From Seleniibacterium sp963677135 (GTDB taxonomy: Bacteria; Desulfobacterota; Desulfuromonadia; Desulfuromonadales; Geopsychrobacteraceae), in contig CAXXLS010000002.1 of the NCBI GenBank assembly GCA_963677135.2, positions 62,001-126,000 on the forward strand: 64,000 nucleotides of DNA, given 5' to 3'. Position numbers and translations under genes: made by a program. Under the pieces are notes generated by a model. The model made no database searches. It was not told the origin of the DNA and saw only the letters and a program-made list of their open reading frames with translations. Of this stretch, positions 25,222 to 34,124 are shown piece after piece (the first letter of the stretch is position 1; the number at the start of each line of letters is the position of its first letter).

Positions 25222-26016
25222 TCAATGAATCGCCGGAGGGGTTGCTTCCGCATGAAAGGAAAATACTGCCATGGAGAGATTTCCATAACTGAAGCTTTCA
25301 TGAAGGAGCTCCACCGGTTGCCCGTGAGCGGCCCCAAGGGCGACAAAAATCGGCAGAAAGTGCTCATCCGTCGGGTGGGCGAGGCGCATGTAGGGGGCCG
25401 ATCGAAATTGCTGCAGCCCCTTGCCGTCGTCTTGCAGCAGGCGCTCTTTGACCCAGTCCGTGAAGCGGACCGCCCAGTCGGCCGGGGGCGTTCCTTCCGG
25501 CGCCAAGGCTCTCAGATTATGGGTGACCGCTCCGGAGCAGACGATCAGGTTGCTGCGGCGTTGCTTCGCCAGGACCTTGCCGATCTCTTCCAGCTCCGGG
25601 ATGGACGCGTTCATGGGCAGGCTGATCTGGATGACCGGGATGTCCGCCTGGGGGTAAAGCAGCAGCAGGGGAACCCAGGCTCCGTGATCCAGACCTCTGC
25701 GGATGTCGATGTCGGCCGGAATATTCTCATGCTCAAACTGCTCCCGAAGCGACTCGGCGAGCTCCCGGGATCCCAGGGCCGGATAGCTCAGCTGGTAAAG
25801 TTCTTCCGGAAAGCCACTGAAATCATGGATGGTCGTGTAGGAGTGGGATCCCGATATGGTCAGCCGGTTGGTCAACCAGTGAGCCGAAATCACAATGATG
25901 CCCTCAGGACGTGGCAGCGATCTGCCAATCCGCTGCCACGCCTCTCTGGCCGGGTGTTCGGTCAGGGGCAGGTCCGGGGCGCCGTGGGACAGAAACAGAA
26001 CGGGATACTCTTTCAT
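25222..26016 (-). CDS. LigB/DODA-type extradiol dioxygenase (YgiD family)
   Basis: 264 residues. Class III extradiol ring-cleavage fold: VLFLSHGAPDLPL and IIVISAHW supply the metal-binding His residues near the N-terminus, with LDHGAWVPLLLLYP and VCSGAVTHNLRAL further on. Relatives are 4,5-DOPA dioxygenases (YgiD). In an anaerobe the physiological substrate is unclear. Stop lies 2 bases before the inverted repeat that leads into the gcvR-like gene. Confidence 0.85.
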   Translation of the reverse strand: MKEYPVLFLSHGAPDLPLTEHPAREAWQRIGRSLPRPEGIIVISAHWLTNRLTISGSHSYTTIHDFSGFPEELYQLSYPALGSRELAESLREQFEHENIPADIDIRRGLDHGAWVPLLLLYPQADIPVIQISLPMNASIPELEEIGKVLAKQRRSNLIVCSGAVTHNLRALAPEGTPPADWAVRFTDWVKERLLQDDGKGLQQFRSAPYMRLAHPTDEHFLPIFVALGAAHGQPVELLHESFSYGNLSMAVFSFHAEATPPAIH

Positions 26017-26135
26017 GATTCAACCTTTTTATGTGAACCGTTCCCGCCGGCGCATTTTTCTTTGCTGATACCGGCAGGGAACGGGATGTTTTATCCGGGT
26101 GATGCTACTTTTTCTGGTTCGATTGCCGCTGTCAA

Positions 26136-26720
26136 TTATTTCTGGGCGACGGCTTCAACTTCAAGGCCGATGGTGATTTTGTCCCCCACCAGAAACCCGC
26201 CCGCTTCAAGGGCCTTGTTCCAGTTCAATCCGAAGTCTTTGCGGTCGATTTCACCGCTGGCTTCGAAGCCGGCTCTCTTGTTTCCCCAGGGGTCGGTTGC
26301 CGTTCCGGCAAAGCCGCCTTTCAGAACCACCTCTTTGGTTACGCCTTTAATGGTCAGGTCGCCGACCACGGTAATGTCGTCACCGCTTCCGGAGACCTTC
26401 TTGGTTTTGAAATAAATCTCGGGATACTCATTGACGGCGAAAAAGTCGGCACTGCGCAGGTGTTCGTCGCGCTGATCGTTGCGGGTATCGATGGAGGCGG
26501 CCTTGATGGTCGCTTCCGCTGAGATCAGTTGCTTGGAATCGGCATCAGCGACAACCGTGCCGCTGAAATCATTGAAGTTGCCGCGGACCTTGAACGCCAC
26601 CAGGTGAGGTACGGTGAAATGGACCTGGGTGTGCGCCGTATCGACGGCATAGGTATCGGCGATGGCGCCGGTGGCCAGCAGAGGCAGGACGGCAAGTGAG
26701 GTCATAATTTTTTTCAGCAT
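26136..26720 (-). CDS. YceI-family periplasmic lipid-binding protein
   Basis: 194 residues from the ATG at 26720, chosen for AAAGGAGC upstream and a clear signal peptide (MLKKIMTSLAVLPLLATGAIA). The mature part is a single YceI lipocalin-like barrel (YAVDTAHTQVHFTVPHL, GNFNDFSGTVVAD, RAGFEASGEIDRKDFGLNWN). Members bind polyisoprenoid or other amphiphiles in the periplasm. Divergent from a LysR gene that is probably its regulator. Confidence 0.92.
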   Translation of the reverse strand: MLKKIMTSLAVLPLLATGAIADTYAVDTAHTQVHFTVPHLVAFKVRGNFNDFSGTVVADADSKQLISAEATIKAASIDTRNDQRDEHLRSADFFAVNEYPEIYFKTKKVSGSGDDITVVGDLTIKGVTKEVVLKGGFAGTATDPWGNKRAGFEASGEIDRKDFGLNWNKALEAGGFLVGDKITIGLEVEAVAQK

Positions 26721-26828
26721 GGTTAAGCTCCTTTGTTTTTTTATATTGTTTTTGTGGTTCGTTCTTTTGTATGTGACAACCATAGTCATATTTGATATAG
26801 AATAAAAATATTTTAAAAGTATCATGTT

Positions 26829-26845
26829 TATAGAAATAATCTATA
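26829..26845. promoter_or_regulatory. Candidate LysR operator between yceI and lysR
   Basis: TATAG-N7-CTATA, a dyad of the T-N11-A type bound by LysR regulators, 10 bases before the LysR start in a very AT-rich intergenic region. Confidence 0.45.
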
Positions 26846-26854
26846 GGATGTTTT

Positions 26855-27745
26855 ATGACCCTGGATCAGTTGAAAATTCTCGTGGCCATCGCCGATCAGG
26901 GGAGCGTTCTCGCCGCTGCCCAGTCCCTGTATCGAACTCAGCCGACCATCAGTGTCCTGTTGAGGAAGCTCGAGGATGAACTCGACCTGCAACTGCTGGA
27001 TCGTAACAGTTACCGCGCGACCCTGACGGCAGAAGGGTGGCAGCTTTACAAAAAAGCCAAAAGTATTCTCGCCCAGGTTGAGGAGTTCGGCAAACTGGCA
27101 CAGTACCTGGCCGTCGGTCATGAGCCCTCCTTGTCCCTGGCGGTTGAAGCGAGCTGTCCGATCCCCCTGATTCTTGAGATCCTGCAGGGGAGTGAACAAA
27201 AATACCCTCAGACAGAACTCAATCTTGAGGTCGAAAATATCTGGGGGGCTTTGGAGAAAGTTCAGAACGGTGACGTGGATCTTGCCGTCAGCCCCTGGTT
27301 TCAGGACAATCAGCGTCTAGAAAGCATCCCCCTTCTGACGACGCATCTGCTGGCCGTTGCCGCTCCCGGATTCCTTAAGGAGGAAGGGCCCCTGGTTCTG
27401 GATACCATGAAAAAGTATGTTCAGGTGGTGGTGCGGGACAGCGGACAGAACGATGAAAACCCGTCCTACGGGGTTCTGGACGATGGCCGGCACTGGGTTG
27501 TCGGCGACCATATAACGAAAAAACAGTTGATTGTTGCCGGCATGGGCTGGGGAAAGCTGCAGGACAGTTTAATCTCGGAAGAACTGGCAGATGGTGACCT
27601 GGTTCTCCTCGATATCGAGAATTATCCGTGCGATGTGGCTATGGAAATCAGGGCCGTAAGAAGGGTCGGAGAGCAGGTGGGCCCGGTTGCGGCGGCCCTG
27701 TGGGATGATTTTGCTCATTACGCGGAACGAAAACGGCTCGGCTAG
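26855..27745 (+). CDS. LysR-family transcriptional regulator
   Basis: 296 residues. Helix-turn-helix at about 1-60 (LKILVAIADQGSVLAAAQSL, TQPTISVLLRKLEDEL), effector domain about 90-290. Divergently arranged with the YceI gene, the classical arrangement for a LysR activator and its target. Confidence 0.9.
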   Translation: MTLDQLKILVAIADQGSVLAAAQSLYRTQPTISVLLRKLEDELDLQLLDRNSYRATLTAEGWQLYKKAKSILAQVEEFGKLAQYLAVGHEPSLSLAVEASCPIPLILEILQGSEQKYPQTELNLEVENIWGALEKVQNGDVDLAVSPWFQDNQRLESIPLLTTHLLAVAAPGFLKEEGPLVLDTMKKYVQVVVRDSGQNDENPSYGVLDDGRHWVVGDHITKKQLIVAGMGWGKLQDSLISEELADGDLVLLDIENYPCDVAMEIRAVRRVGEQVGPVAAALWDDFAHYAERKRLG

Positions 27746-27766
27746 TTTTATTTTGAAAAAAACTGG

Positions 27767-28213
27767 TCAGCGCAGCCCGAGCCTGGAAAGCAGCTTGCCG
27801 CTGACGCGGTTCAGAATGTGCCCGCGGTCAAGGCTGTGGAACACCGGTGGTTTGCGCAGCCCGAGTTTTTTCAGTTCGTTGATGATTTTGGGATTGGGGC
27901 TGGCCTTGAGTCCCTGCCGAAAAGCCATGATGGCTTTGTCCCGGCGTCCGGCAAGGAGCAGGATTCTTCCCATGATCAGGTAGTGCAGCGAGTTGCCCGG
28001 TTCCCGGTCGATCGCCTCGCGGTTGATTTTGAGGGCGTCCTGAAGTTGTCTTTGCCCCCTGGCCAGGCAGTAGGCGAGATAACTCATGACTTCGGGAGAG
28101 CGGCGAATGGCCGCCGCCTGGTCAAGATAGGCCTGGGCCGTGGGGAACTGCCCCTGCTCCGCCGCGGCGATTCCCTGATTAAGCAGATTCTGGTAGTCGT
28201 CAGTTTTCATCAT
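27767..28213 (-). CDS. TPR-repeat protein
   Basis: 148 residues with about three tetratricopeptide helices pairs (NLLNQGIAAAEQGQFPTAQA, SLHYLIMGRILLLAGRRDKA and neighbours) and a basic C-terminus. No signal peptide, so cytoplasmic. Convergent with the LysR gene. Partner unknown. Confidence 0.75.
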   Translation of the reverse strand: MMKTDDYQNLLNQGIAAAEQGQFPTAQAYLDQAAAIRRSPEVMSYLAYCLARGQRQLQDALKINREAIDREPGNSLHYLIMGRILLLAGRRDKAIMAFRQGLKASPNPKIINELKKLGLRKPPVFHSLDRGHILNRVSGKLLSRLGLR

Positions 28214-28362
28214 GCCCCTGGCCCCCGGTGAAAGTGAGGTATTGAAAAAATCTTTAGATACAGTATAGCCGATAACAAAATAAGATGCGCTGGGGGGTGC
28301 GAGCGTCGAGACCGGTCCGCTGCCGACGGTTCGCCGCTTCTTACGCTCACCGCAGGCGACGC

Positions 28363-28890
28363 CTATCCGGCCAGCAAGTCGGGCCAGCGGTTCTTGACCT
28401 GCTGTTCGATGGCCGCAGCGACCTGCTCTGCATTCAGTCCGGCGCAGGGGATGGTCAGGTCGGCAAATTGGTCGTAGAGGGGAGTGCGCTCCCGGTACAG
28501 CTGCTCGAAGGTTTGCCCTTTGGCCATGACCAGGCCCCGCTGTCCCATGTCGGCTATGCGCTGTTCAAGATCCGCCAGTTCGACCTGCAGATAAACCAGG
28601 TGGCCGGTCGCGGCCAGTGCCTCAAGCCCTTTCCGGTAGTAGACCACCGACCCGCCGGTGGCGATAACGCAATATTCCAGCTGCAGGTTGGCAATGACCT
28701 GCTCCTCGGTATAGCGGAAATAGGCCAGCCCCTTGTTGTCGATAATCTGCTGCAAGCGTTTCCTTTCGCGCGCCTGGATGATAAGGTCGGTATCATAGAA
28801 CTGAAAGCCCAGGCGCTTGGCGAGCACAACGCCGACGGTACTTTTGCCGGCTCCCGGCATGCCGATGAGGATGATATTGTTTTTTTCCAT
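28363..28890 (-). CDS. Shikimate kinase
   Basis: 175 residues from the ATG at 28890; an upstream in-frame ATG (28929) adds 13 non-conserved residues. Walker A is GMPGAGKST; QFYDTDLII carries the Mg/shikimate Asp residues, AYFRYTEEQV the shikimate-binding Arg, and ATGGSVVYY the glycine loop (GGS instead of the common GGG). Phosphorylates shikimate for chorismate synthesis. It stands alone rather than with aroB; another small-molecule kinase of the same fold is possible. Confidence 0.8.
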   Translation of the reverse strand: MEKNNIILIGMPGAGKSTVGVVLAKRLGFQFYDTDLIIQARERKRLQQIIDNKGLAYFRYTEEQVIANLQLEYCVIATGGSVVYYRKGLEALAATGHLVYLQVELADLEQRIADMGQRGLVMAKGQTFEQLYRERTPLYDQFADLTIPCAGLNAEQVAAAIEQQVKNRWPDLLAG

Positions 28891-29131
28891 GCTGTTCTCT
28901 ATAGGATGCACTGACAGAATAGCTTTCATCCGGAAACGGATCAGATCCTGCCCGGAAGGGCAGGAAAATAGTTCTTCGCTGCCGTGAGCCGATTAGATGC
29001 AGAAGGGCTGGAATTTGTCAATTATTTGAGCGAGAATAGATGATATTTTTGGGTTCCGATGGGGTTTTCATAAAAATAAATATTATTATTAAATGAAACT
29101 TTTAAAAAACTGAACAGGGAAGGTCTATAAA

Positions 29132-29371
29132 ATGAGTGTAGAAGAAAATCAAGGTATGCCGATCGCCATTACTTTGGAACCAGGGACATATTTTCGCTGT
29201 ACCTGCGGGAAGTCGGGAAGTTTGCCCTTCTGTGACGGGCATCACCAGAGCGGCGAGCATCTGCCGATCCGGTTTGAGGTCAAACAGCGCGAGAAAGTCT
29301 ACCTGTGCGGGTGCGGGCAGAGCAAGAACCAGCCTCATTGCGATGGCAGCTGCGGGGTCGCTTTGCCCTGA
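29132..29371 (+). CDS. CDGSH-type iron-sulfur protein with variant second motif
   Basis: 79 residues with two CDGSH-type motifs. The first is canonical: CTCGKSGSLPFCDGHH, with three Cys and the final His as 2Fe-2S ligands. The second, CGCGQSKNQPHCDGSC, keeps the three Cys but has Cys where the His ligand belongs, giving a possible all-Cys cluster. Bacterial double-CDGSH proteins are soluble redox or cluster-transfer proteins. Monocistronic, preceded by an AT-rich 200-bp gap. Confidence 0.88.
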   Translation: MSVEENQGMPIAITLEPGTYFRCTCGKSGSLPFCDGHHQSGEHLPIRFEVKQREKVYLCGCGQSKNQPHCDGSCGVALP

Positions 29372-29531
29372 TTCTCAGGCCGGGCCGGCTTGTCGCAGAA
29401 GTTACCGTATATAGCCCGCTGGATATCATCTCCCGATTCGCGGAAAATGCCGGTGATTGTCCATCTCTTGATGTCGAATGTGCTAGTCTTTAATATAGAG
29501 TCGATAACGATCACAACGGCGGAGAAATTTT

Positions 29532-30401
29532 TTGTACAGAGAAGAACCCAAATACACAATCGTAACCCACCCGGGCAGCGCTCATAAGGACGATTTCATG
29601 TCCGTTTGCATCCTGCTCGCCAAACTGGGAGCCGCAAAGGTTTACCGACGGGAAGCGACGGCGGAGGACCTTGCCGATCCGAACACCTATGTCGTCGACG
29701 TCGGCATGCAGCTGAATCCGCTCCTCTGCAATTTTGACCATCACCAAGATCGCAGCCTCCCCTGTGCTTTCCACCTGGTGATGCAGCACTTCGGCTACCA
29801 CGAGGCCGCCCTGCTGGTGTTCGGCTGGTATCAGCACATGAGCATGATGGATGTGCGCGGGCCATACAAAACGGCCAAACACCTCGGTGTCGATCCGAGT
29901 GTGCTGTTCTCGGCATCGTCCCCCATCGACGGCTACATCCTGTCCCATTTCTCCAAATATACCGAGTTGACTCCCCAGGCCTTCTTTTACCGGTTCATGA
30001 AGGATTTCGGCGAGGATATGATCGCCATGATCGAATTGAAAATGACCCGCCTGGAGCGTCTCAGGACAGAGGCGCAAATCGTGTCCGTTGGCGAATACAA
30101 GGCGATCTTCAGTCCCATCAGGGAAAATCCCAAGCTTTCCATGGAGCTGTACCTGCAGCAGCTCAAGGATACCAATATCGTGATGAGTATCACCCCGTCC
30201 AACCGCGGCGACGGCTGGGAGCTGCTGCGGCTGGAGGATTATCATTTTGTCGATTTTCGGGCCGTGGCCAAGGATCCGGAGATCCGTTTTGTTCATGTCA
30301 ACGGATTTATCGCCAAGACCCGTTCCCTGCTGCCCCTGGAGCAGGTCGTCCAGATTGCCGAGCGTGCGGTCCGGCCGAAAGACCTGATGGCCTACCGCTG
30401 A
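29532..30401 (+). CDS. MYG1/UPF0160-family metal-dependent hydrolase
   Basis: 289 residues starting at TTG (29532) with GGAG 8 bases upstream; no ATG fits better. Family signatures: VTHPGSAHKDDFMSVCILL at the N-terminus and CNFDHHQDRS, the DHH-like metal-binding motif. MYG1 proteins are related to DHH phosphoesterases and act as 3'-5' exonucleases in eukaryotes; the bacterial substrate is not established. Its 3' end overlaps the convergent Nudix gene by 10 bp. Confidence 0.85.
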   Translation: MYREEPKYTIVTHPGSAHKDDFMSVCILLAKLGAAKVYRREATAEDLADPNTYVVDVGMQLNPLLCNFDHHQDRSLPCAFHLVMQHFGYHEAALLVFGWYQHMSMMDVRGPYKTAKHLGVDPSVLFSASSPIDGYILSHFSKYTELTPQAFFYRFMKDFGEDMIAMIELKMTRLERLRTEAQIVSVGEYKAIFSPIRENPKLSMELYLQQLKDTNIVMSITPSNRGDGWELLRLEDYHFVDFRAVAKDPEIRFVHVNGFIAKTRSLLPLEQVVQIAERAVRPKDLMAYR

Positions 30402-30988
30402 TTCAGCTTTTCCCCGTTGCGCCCGAACTGCTCAAAGAACCAGTAGAATGCGAACATCAGCCCGGGAGTTTTCGCCAGGCCTTCATCGTAGATGAATTCC
30501 ATGGCGTTGCTGATGTGAAGATATTCCAGGACGATCTCCTCGGTATGGATGCCGCCTCCGCCATGGACCTTGCTGCTGTCGTCGAGAAGGGCGAAATAAA
30601 GGTGCTGGCGGTTTCCCGAGATGCCGACGTTGGTGAAGAACGAACTGATCTTGGTTATCGCCTCCACCGGGACGTCGTACCCGCACTCCTCCAGAATTTC
30701 TTCCTTGGCGATCTGCTCAAGGGATGCGTTTTTGTCGACCAGGCCCGCACACAGCTCGTGGGTAAAGGTGAATTGCGGGTGGTTCATATGGACCGGGGCC
30801 CGGAACTGCTTGACCAGTAAAAAGGCCTGCCGATCCAGGTGGTAAAGCAGGATGGCGACGCTGTCGTGGGCTTTGACGGCTTCCCAGGAGCGGGGTTGGC
30901 CGTTTTGCACATAGGCGAGCTTGACCGGCTGGACATACTTGTTGTCGGTCAGAGTGCTGATGGAAAAATCGCTGATCTTGAAAGGCAT
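30392..30988 (-). CDS. Nudix hydrolase (nucleoside-diphosphate-sugar pyrophosphatase type)
   Basis: 198 residues. The Nudix box is readable as GLVDKN...QIAKEEILEECGYDV (G-x5-E-x7-xE-x2-EE-x-G), with the upstream segment VKQFRAPVHMN typical of ADP-ribose/UDP-sugar pyrophosphatases. Hydrolyses nucleoside diphosphates linked to another group. The leader contains a GC-rich 10-bp stem-loop (31010-31047). Lies downstream of a quinone oxidoreductase gene on the same strand. Confidence 0.88.
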   Translation of the reverse strand: MPFKISDFSISTLTDNKYVQPVKLAYVQNGQPRSWEAVKAHDSVAILLYHLDRQAFLLVKQFRAPVHMNHPQFTFTHELCAGLVDKNASLEQIAKEEILEECGYDVPVEAITKISSFFTNVGISGNRQHLYFALLDDSSKVHGGGGIHTEEIVLEYLHISNAMEFIYDEGLAKTPGLMFAFYWFFEQFGRNGEKLNQR

Positions 30989-31009
30989 GACAGGCTCGCT
31001 TGGAATGAT

Positions 31010-31047
31010 CCGGCGCGCGTCCCCTTTTGGCAGGGAGCGCGCGCCGG
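31010..31047 (-). promoter_or_regulatory. GC-rich stem-loop between quinone oxidoreductase and Nudix genes
   Basis: CCGGCGCGCG (31010-31019) pairs perfectly with CGCGCGCCGG (31038-31047). No T-run follows on the minus strand, so it is not a classical terminator; it may set the ratio of the two messages. Confidence 0.5.
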
Positions 31048-31071
31048 GATGGGAGTTTTCCCGGGAAAGTT

Positions 31072-32064
31072 TTATTCTTCCCCGATCTGCAGGACTATTT
31101 TACCGAAGTGCTTATCCTCCTCCATCATTTGATGGGCGGCAACGACCTCGTCCATGGGGAAGACTTTCTCGATAATGGGAACAATCGTCCGGTCAGCGAA
31201 TTTCGGCAGCGCTCTGCGGGTGAACTCGGCAATGATGTCTCCCTTTTCGGCTACCGGGCGGCTGCGCAGGACCGAACCGATGATCTGCTGGCGCTTGACC
31301 ATCATCAGGGCCAGGTTCAACTCCGCCTTGATGCCGCTGATCACCCCGATAATAACCAGCTTGCCCTTGTAGGCGAGGGAGCTCATGTTCGGCTTGAGGT
31401 ATTTGGCGCCGACATGATCGAGGATCAGGTCGACCCCTTTTTTGCCGGTGTACTCCTTGATGACGTCGGTGAAGTCGGGGGTCTGGGTGTAGTCGATGAC
31501 CAGGTCGACTCCCAGGTCCTTGACCCGGTCCATTTTGCTGGGGTGGGCGGTGACGATCAGCTTGGTGTTTGGGGTCAGGGCCTTGGCCAGCTGGATGGCG
31601 GCGGTATTGACCCCGCCTCCTCCGCCGTGGAGAATCGCCGTCTGACCGTCCTCCAGTTCGCCGATCATGAAAACGTTGAGGAAGGCCGTGATGTAGCTTT
31701 CGTTGACGCAGGCCGCTTCGATAAAACTCATGCTGTCGGGAATCGGCATCAGGTGATTTTCGAAAGCGACCGCATACTCTGCATAGCCGCCCCCGCCGAC
31801 CAGGGCCATGACCCGGTCTCCGGGCTGCCAGTTTTTGACCTCGCTTCCGACGGCGGCAACGGTGCCGGCGACCTCGAGGCCGAGGATCTCCGAATCTCCC
31901 GGGGGAGGGGGATAGTTCCCCATCCGCTGAACCAGGTCGGGCCGGTTGATACTGGTTGCCACGACTTTTATGAGAACTTCATTGGCTTTGGGCTGAGGTG
32001 TGTCGACCTCCCCGATCCGCATAACCTCCGGGCCACCAAATTCATTCATCAAAACTGCTTTCAT
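31072..32064 (-). CDS. NAD(P)H:quinone oxidoreductase-type alcohol dehydrogenase (zinc-free MDR)
   Basis: 330 residues. Medium-chain dehydrogenase/reductase with GroES-like N-terminus (VDTPQPKANEVLIKVVATSI, NRPDLVQRMGNYPPPPG) and a Rossmann domain (ILHGGGGGVNTAAIQLAKA). Cys/His zinc ligands of true alcohol dehydrogenases are absent, as in the quinone reductase and PIG3 branch. Reduces quinones or enones with NADPH. Confidence 0.9.
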   Translation of the reverse strand: MKAVLMNEFGGPEVMRIGEVDTPQPKANEVLIKVVATSINRPDLVQRMGNYPPPPGDSEILGLEVAGTVAAVGSEVKNWQPGDRVMALVGGGGYAEYAVAFENHLMPIPDSMSFIEAACVNESYITAFLNVFMIGELEDGQTAILHGGGGGVNTAAIQLAKALTPNTKLIVTAHPSKMDRVKDLGVDLVIDYTQTPDFTDVIKEYTGKKGVDLILDHVGAKYLKPNMSSLAYKGKLVIIGVISGIKAELNLALMMVKRQQIIGSVLRSRPVAEKGDIIAEFTRRALPKFADRTIVPIIEKVFPMDEVVAAHQMMEEDKHFGKIVLQIGEE

Positions 32065-32275
32065 CGCGTTCTCCTTGGTTTAAGTGGGTTGCAAAAATTC
32101 ATGAGCAAGCAGGGCGACCCTGGTGTTGATGCTCTGTCAGGGTCAAGGCAGCATAAATGACTGTTTCCTGAAAAAAAGATAACAGTTTGAACGTTTATTA
32201 TAGGGACAATCGTGCCGCGCTGACAAATGGCGATCCGCAAGTGGTCCCACCCGGAACTTTACCGGTCCGGACCTT

Positions 32276-32980
32276 TTATCCTTTTGGCCTGACGAAGCGG
32301 TATCCCCTCCCGCGAACAGTGAGAAAGTACTGGGGCCTGGCCGGGTTGTGCTCGAAGTATTTCCGTAACCGGACCACGAAGTTATCGAGGGTGCGGGTTT
32401 CGGTTCGGGGCGACACGCCCCAGACCTGCTGCAGGATGTCGCCGCGGGAAAGAACTTTCCCCTCATTGCTGAAAAAAAGCTGCAGCATTTTTATTTCCAG
32501 ATCGGTCAGCTGAATCGTCCCCCGGGCGGTATGGGCCTGGTGGGTCTGCCAGTCTATGCAGTTGTCCCCAAAGCGGTAAACATCCTTTTTTTCCTGGCGA
32601 GGCGTCCAGGCCGAGCGCCGTAACAAAGCCGATACCCGCAGCAGGAATTCTTTCAGATTGAAGGGCTTGGGGAGGTAGTCATCGGCTCCCTCGCTGAGCC
32701 CGTCGATACGGTCCTGTTCGCTGCTCCTGGCGGTGAGCATCAGGATGGGCACCTGATTGCCCTGTTCGCGCAGGGTCCGGCAGACCTCAAGGCCGTCGAT
32801 GCCGGGCAGCATCAGGTCCAGCACCACCAGGGCATAGGTCTCGGCAGCCAGCAGGACCAGGGCCTCTTCTCCTGTCTCTACGTGGCGCACCCGGTAGCCG
32901 TCTTCTTCCAGGTTGAATATCAGGCCCTGGGCGATATGCGGTTCGTCTTCGACCAGCAGCAGGGGAATTTTTTCCGTCAT
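32276..32980 (-). CDS. OmpR-family response regulator
   Basis: 234 residues. Receiver domain about 1-125: acidic pair in LLLVEDEPHIAQG, phospho-Asp in LVVLDLMLPGIDG, Lys in LPKPFNLKEF. C-terminal winged helix about 135-232 (IQLTDLEIKMLQLFFSNEGK, TRTLDNFVVRLRKYFE, YFLTVRGRGYRFV). It overlaps its kinase gene by 4 bp, the two forming one operon. Confidence 0.94.
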   Translation of the reverse strand: MTEKIPLLLVEDEPHIAQGLIFNLEEDGYRVRHVETGEEALVLLAAETYALVVLDLMLPGIDGLEVCRTLREQGNQVPILMLTARSSEQDRIDGLSEGADDYLPKPFNLKEFLLRVSALLRRSAWTPRQEKKDVYRFGDNCIDWQTHQAHTARGTIQLTDLEIKMLQLFFSNEGKVLSRGDILQQVWGVSPRTETRTLDNFVVRLRKYFEHNPARPQYFLTVRGRGYRFVRPKG

Positions 32981-33948
32981 GTCTTTGTCCTGTCCTTGAC
33001 CAGCGGGATGACCAGGTTGAACGTGGTTCCCTTGCTTCCTTTATGGCCACTGATCCAGACTTTTCCCCCGTGGAGTCGAATCAGGTTGCGAACGATAAAC
33101 AATCCCAGCCCGCTGCCGCGGATGGTTTTTCCGCTCTGGCGCAGGCGGTAAAACATTTTAAAGACCTTCTTGCGGTCCCCGGGCGGAATTCCGGGGCCCT
33201 GGTCGGAAACTTTCAGTCTGGCACTGTCCCCCGATTTTTTGAGGCTGATATGAACAACGGGAGGTCCATCGGCATAAAGAATCGCGTTCTCCAGAAGGTT
33301 GCGCAGCACGGTTTCCAGGGAGTCTTTTTCCAGGCGGGCGGTCAGTTCGGGTTCGATCTCCCAGGTCAATTGACCCGCTGCGGGAAAACCCGTCTTCTCC
33401 TGGCGCAGGTAGTCTTCCAGCAGGGTGGAAAGATTGTGAACTTCAAGGTTCAGATAGGCTCTTTTGTGTTCCAGGCGCCCGGCCGCCAGCAGGTTGTTGA
33501 TGAGGACGTTGAGCCGCTGGGTGTCTTCCTGCATCAGCCGGGTGAAGGTTTGCAGTTGCTCGCCTGTGGGCTGACGCATCTGGATGGTTTCAAGGTGCAG
33601 CTGCAGGGAGGCCAGGGGCGATTTGAGCTCATGGGTGACCTGGTTGATAAAGTGGCGCTGAGCATTGTAGAGAGAGGCCTGCTTCCGCCAGAACAGGAAG
33701 ATGACATACACCCCGATCAGGATGGCCACCAGCAGAACGATGCCTTCGGTCAGGATCAGCCAGTCGGTCGTTTCCGGCAGCCACTCCGCCTGGTAGCGGG
33801 AGGCCAGTTCCTTAAGCTGCTGATGGCGGCCGAGAAACCAGTAAATCCACGACACCAGTAACAGGATCCAGAGAATCTGGATGCTGATGAAGGTGATCAG
33901 CGGATGAAATAGACGTCGGATAAGTTTCATAACCAAGTTAATTACCAT
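32977..33948 (-). CDS. Membrane sensor histidine kinase
   Basis: 323 residues from the ATG at 33948 (MVINLVMKL); the inner ATG at 33930 is an equal candidate. Two membrane segments (about 14-35 and 63-85) flank a short periplasmic loop, too small for a typical ligand domain. H-box HFINQVTHELKSPLASLQLH, N-box ETVLRNLLENAILYA, G-box DQGPGIPPG, GSGLGLFIV. Partner of the OmpR-type regulator. Signal unknown. Confidence 0.9.
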   Translation of the reverse strand: MVINLVMKLIRRLFHPLITFISIQILWILLLVSWIYWFLGRHQQLKELASRYQAEWLPETTDWLILTEGIVLLVAILIGVYVIFLFWRKQASLYNAQRHFINQVTHELKSPLASLQLHLETIQMRQPTGEQLQTFTRLMQEDTQRLNVLINNLLAAGRLEHKRAYLNLEVHNLSTLLEDYLRQEKTGFPAAGQLTWEIEPELTARLEKDSLETVLRNLLENAILYADGPPVVHISLKKSGDSARLKVSDQGPGIPPGDRKKVFKMFYRLRQSGKTIRGSGLGLFIVRNLIRLHGGKVWISGHKGSKGTTFNLVIPLVKDRTKT

Positions 33949-34124
33949 TCCGGGGGCGGGTGGGCAAGGGACCTTTACGATTGCCGAAACCGAGCCGGTA
34001 GCTTCGCGACCTGACGGAACCGCCCAGAAATACACTGGAACGACCAGACTTTTACACAAGTATTACAATTCCAATTTATCTCAGCTGCTAGAATTCATCA
34101 TCAAAAATCTGAACAGGAGTAACT

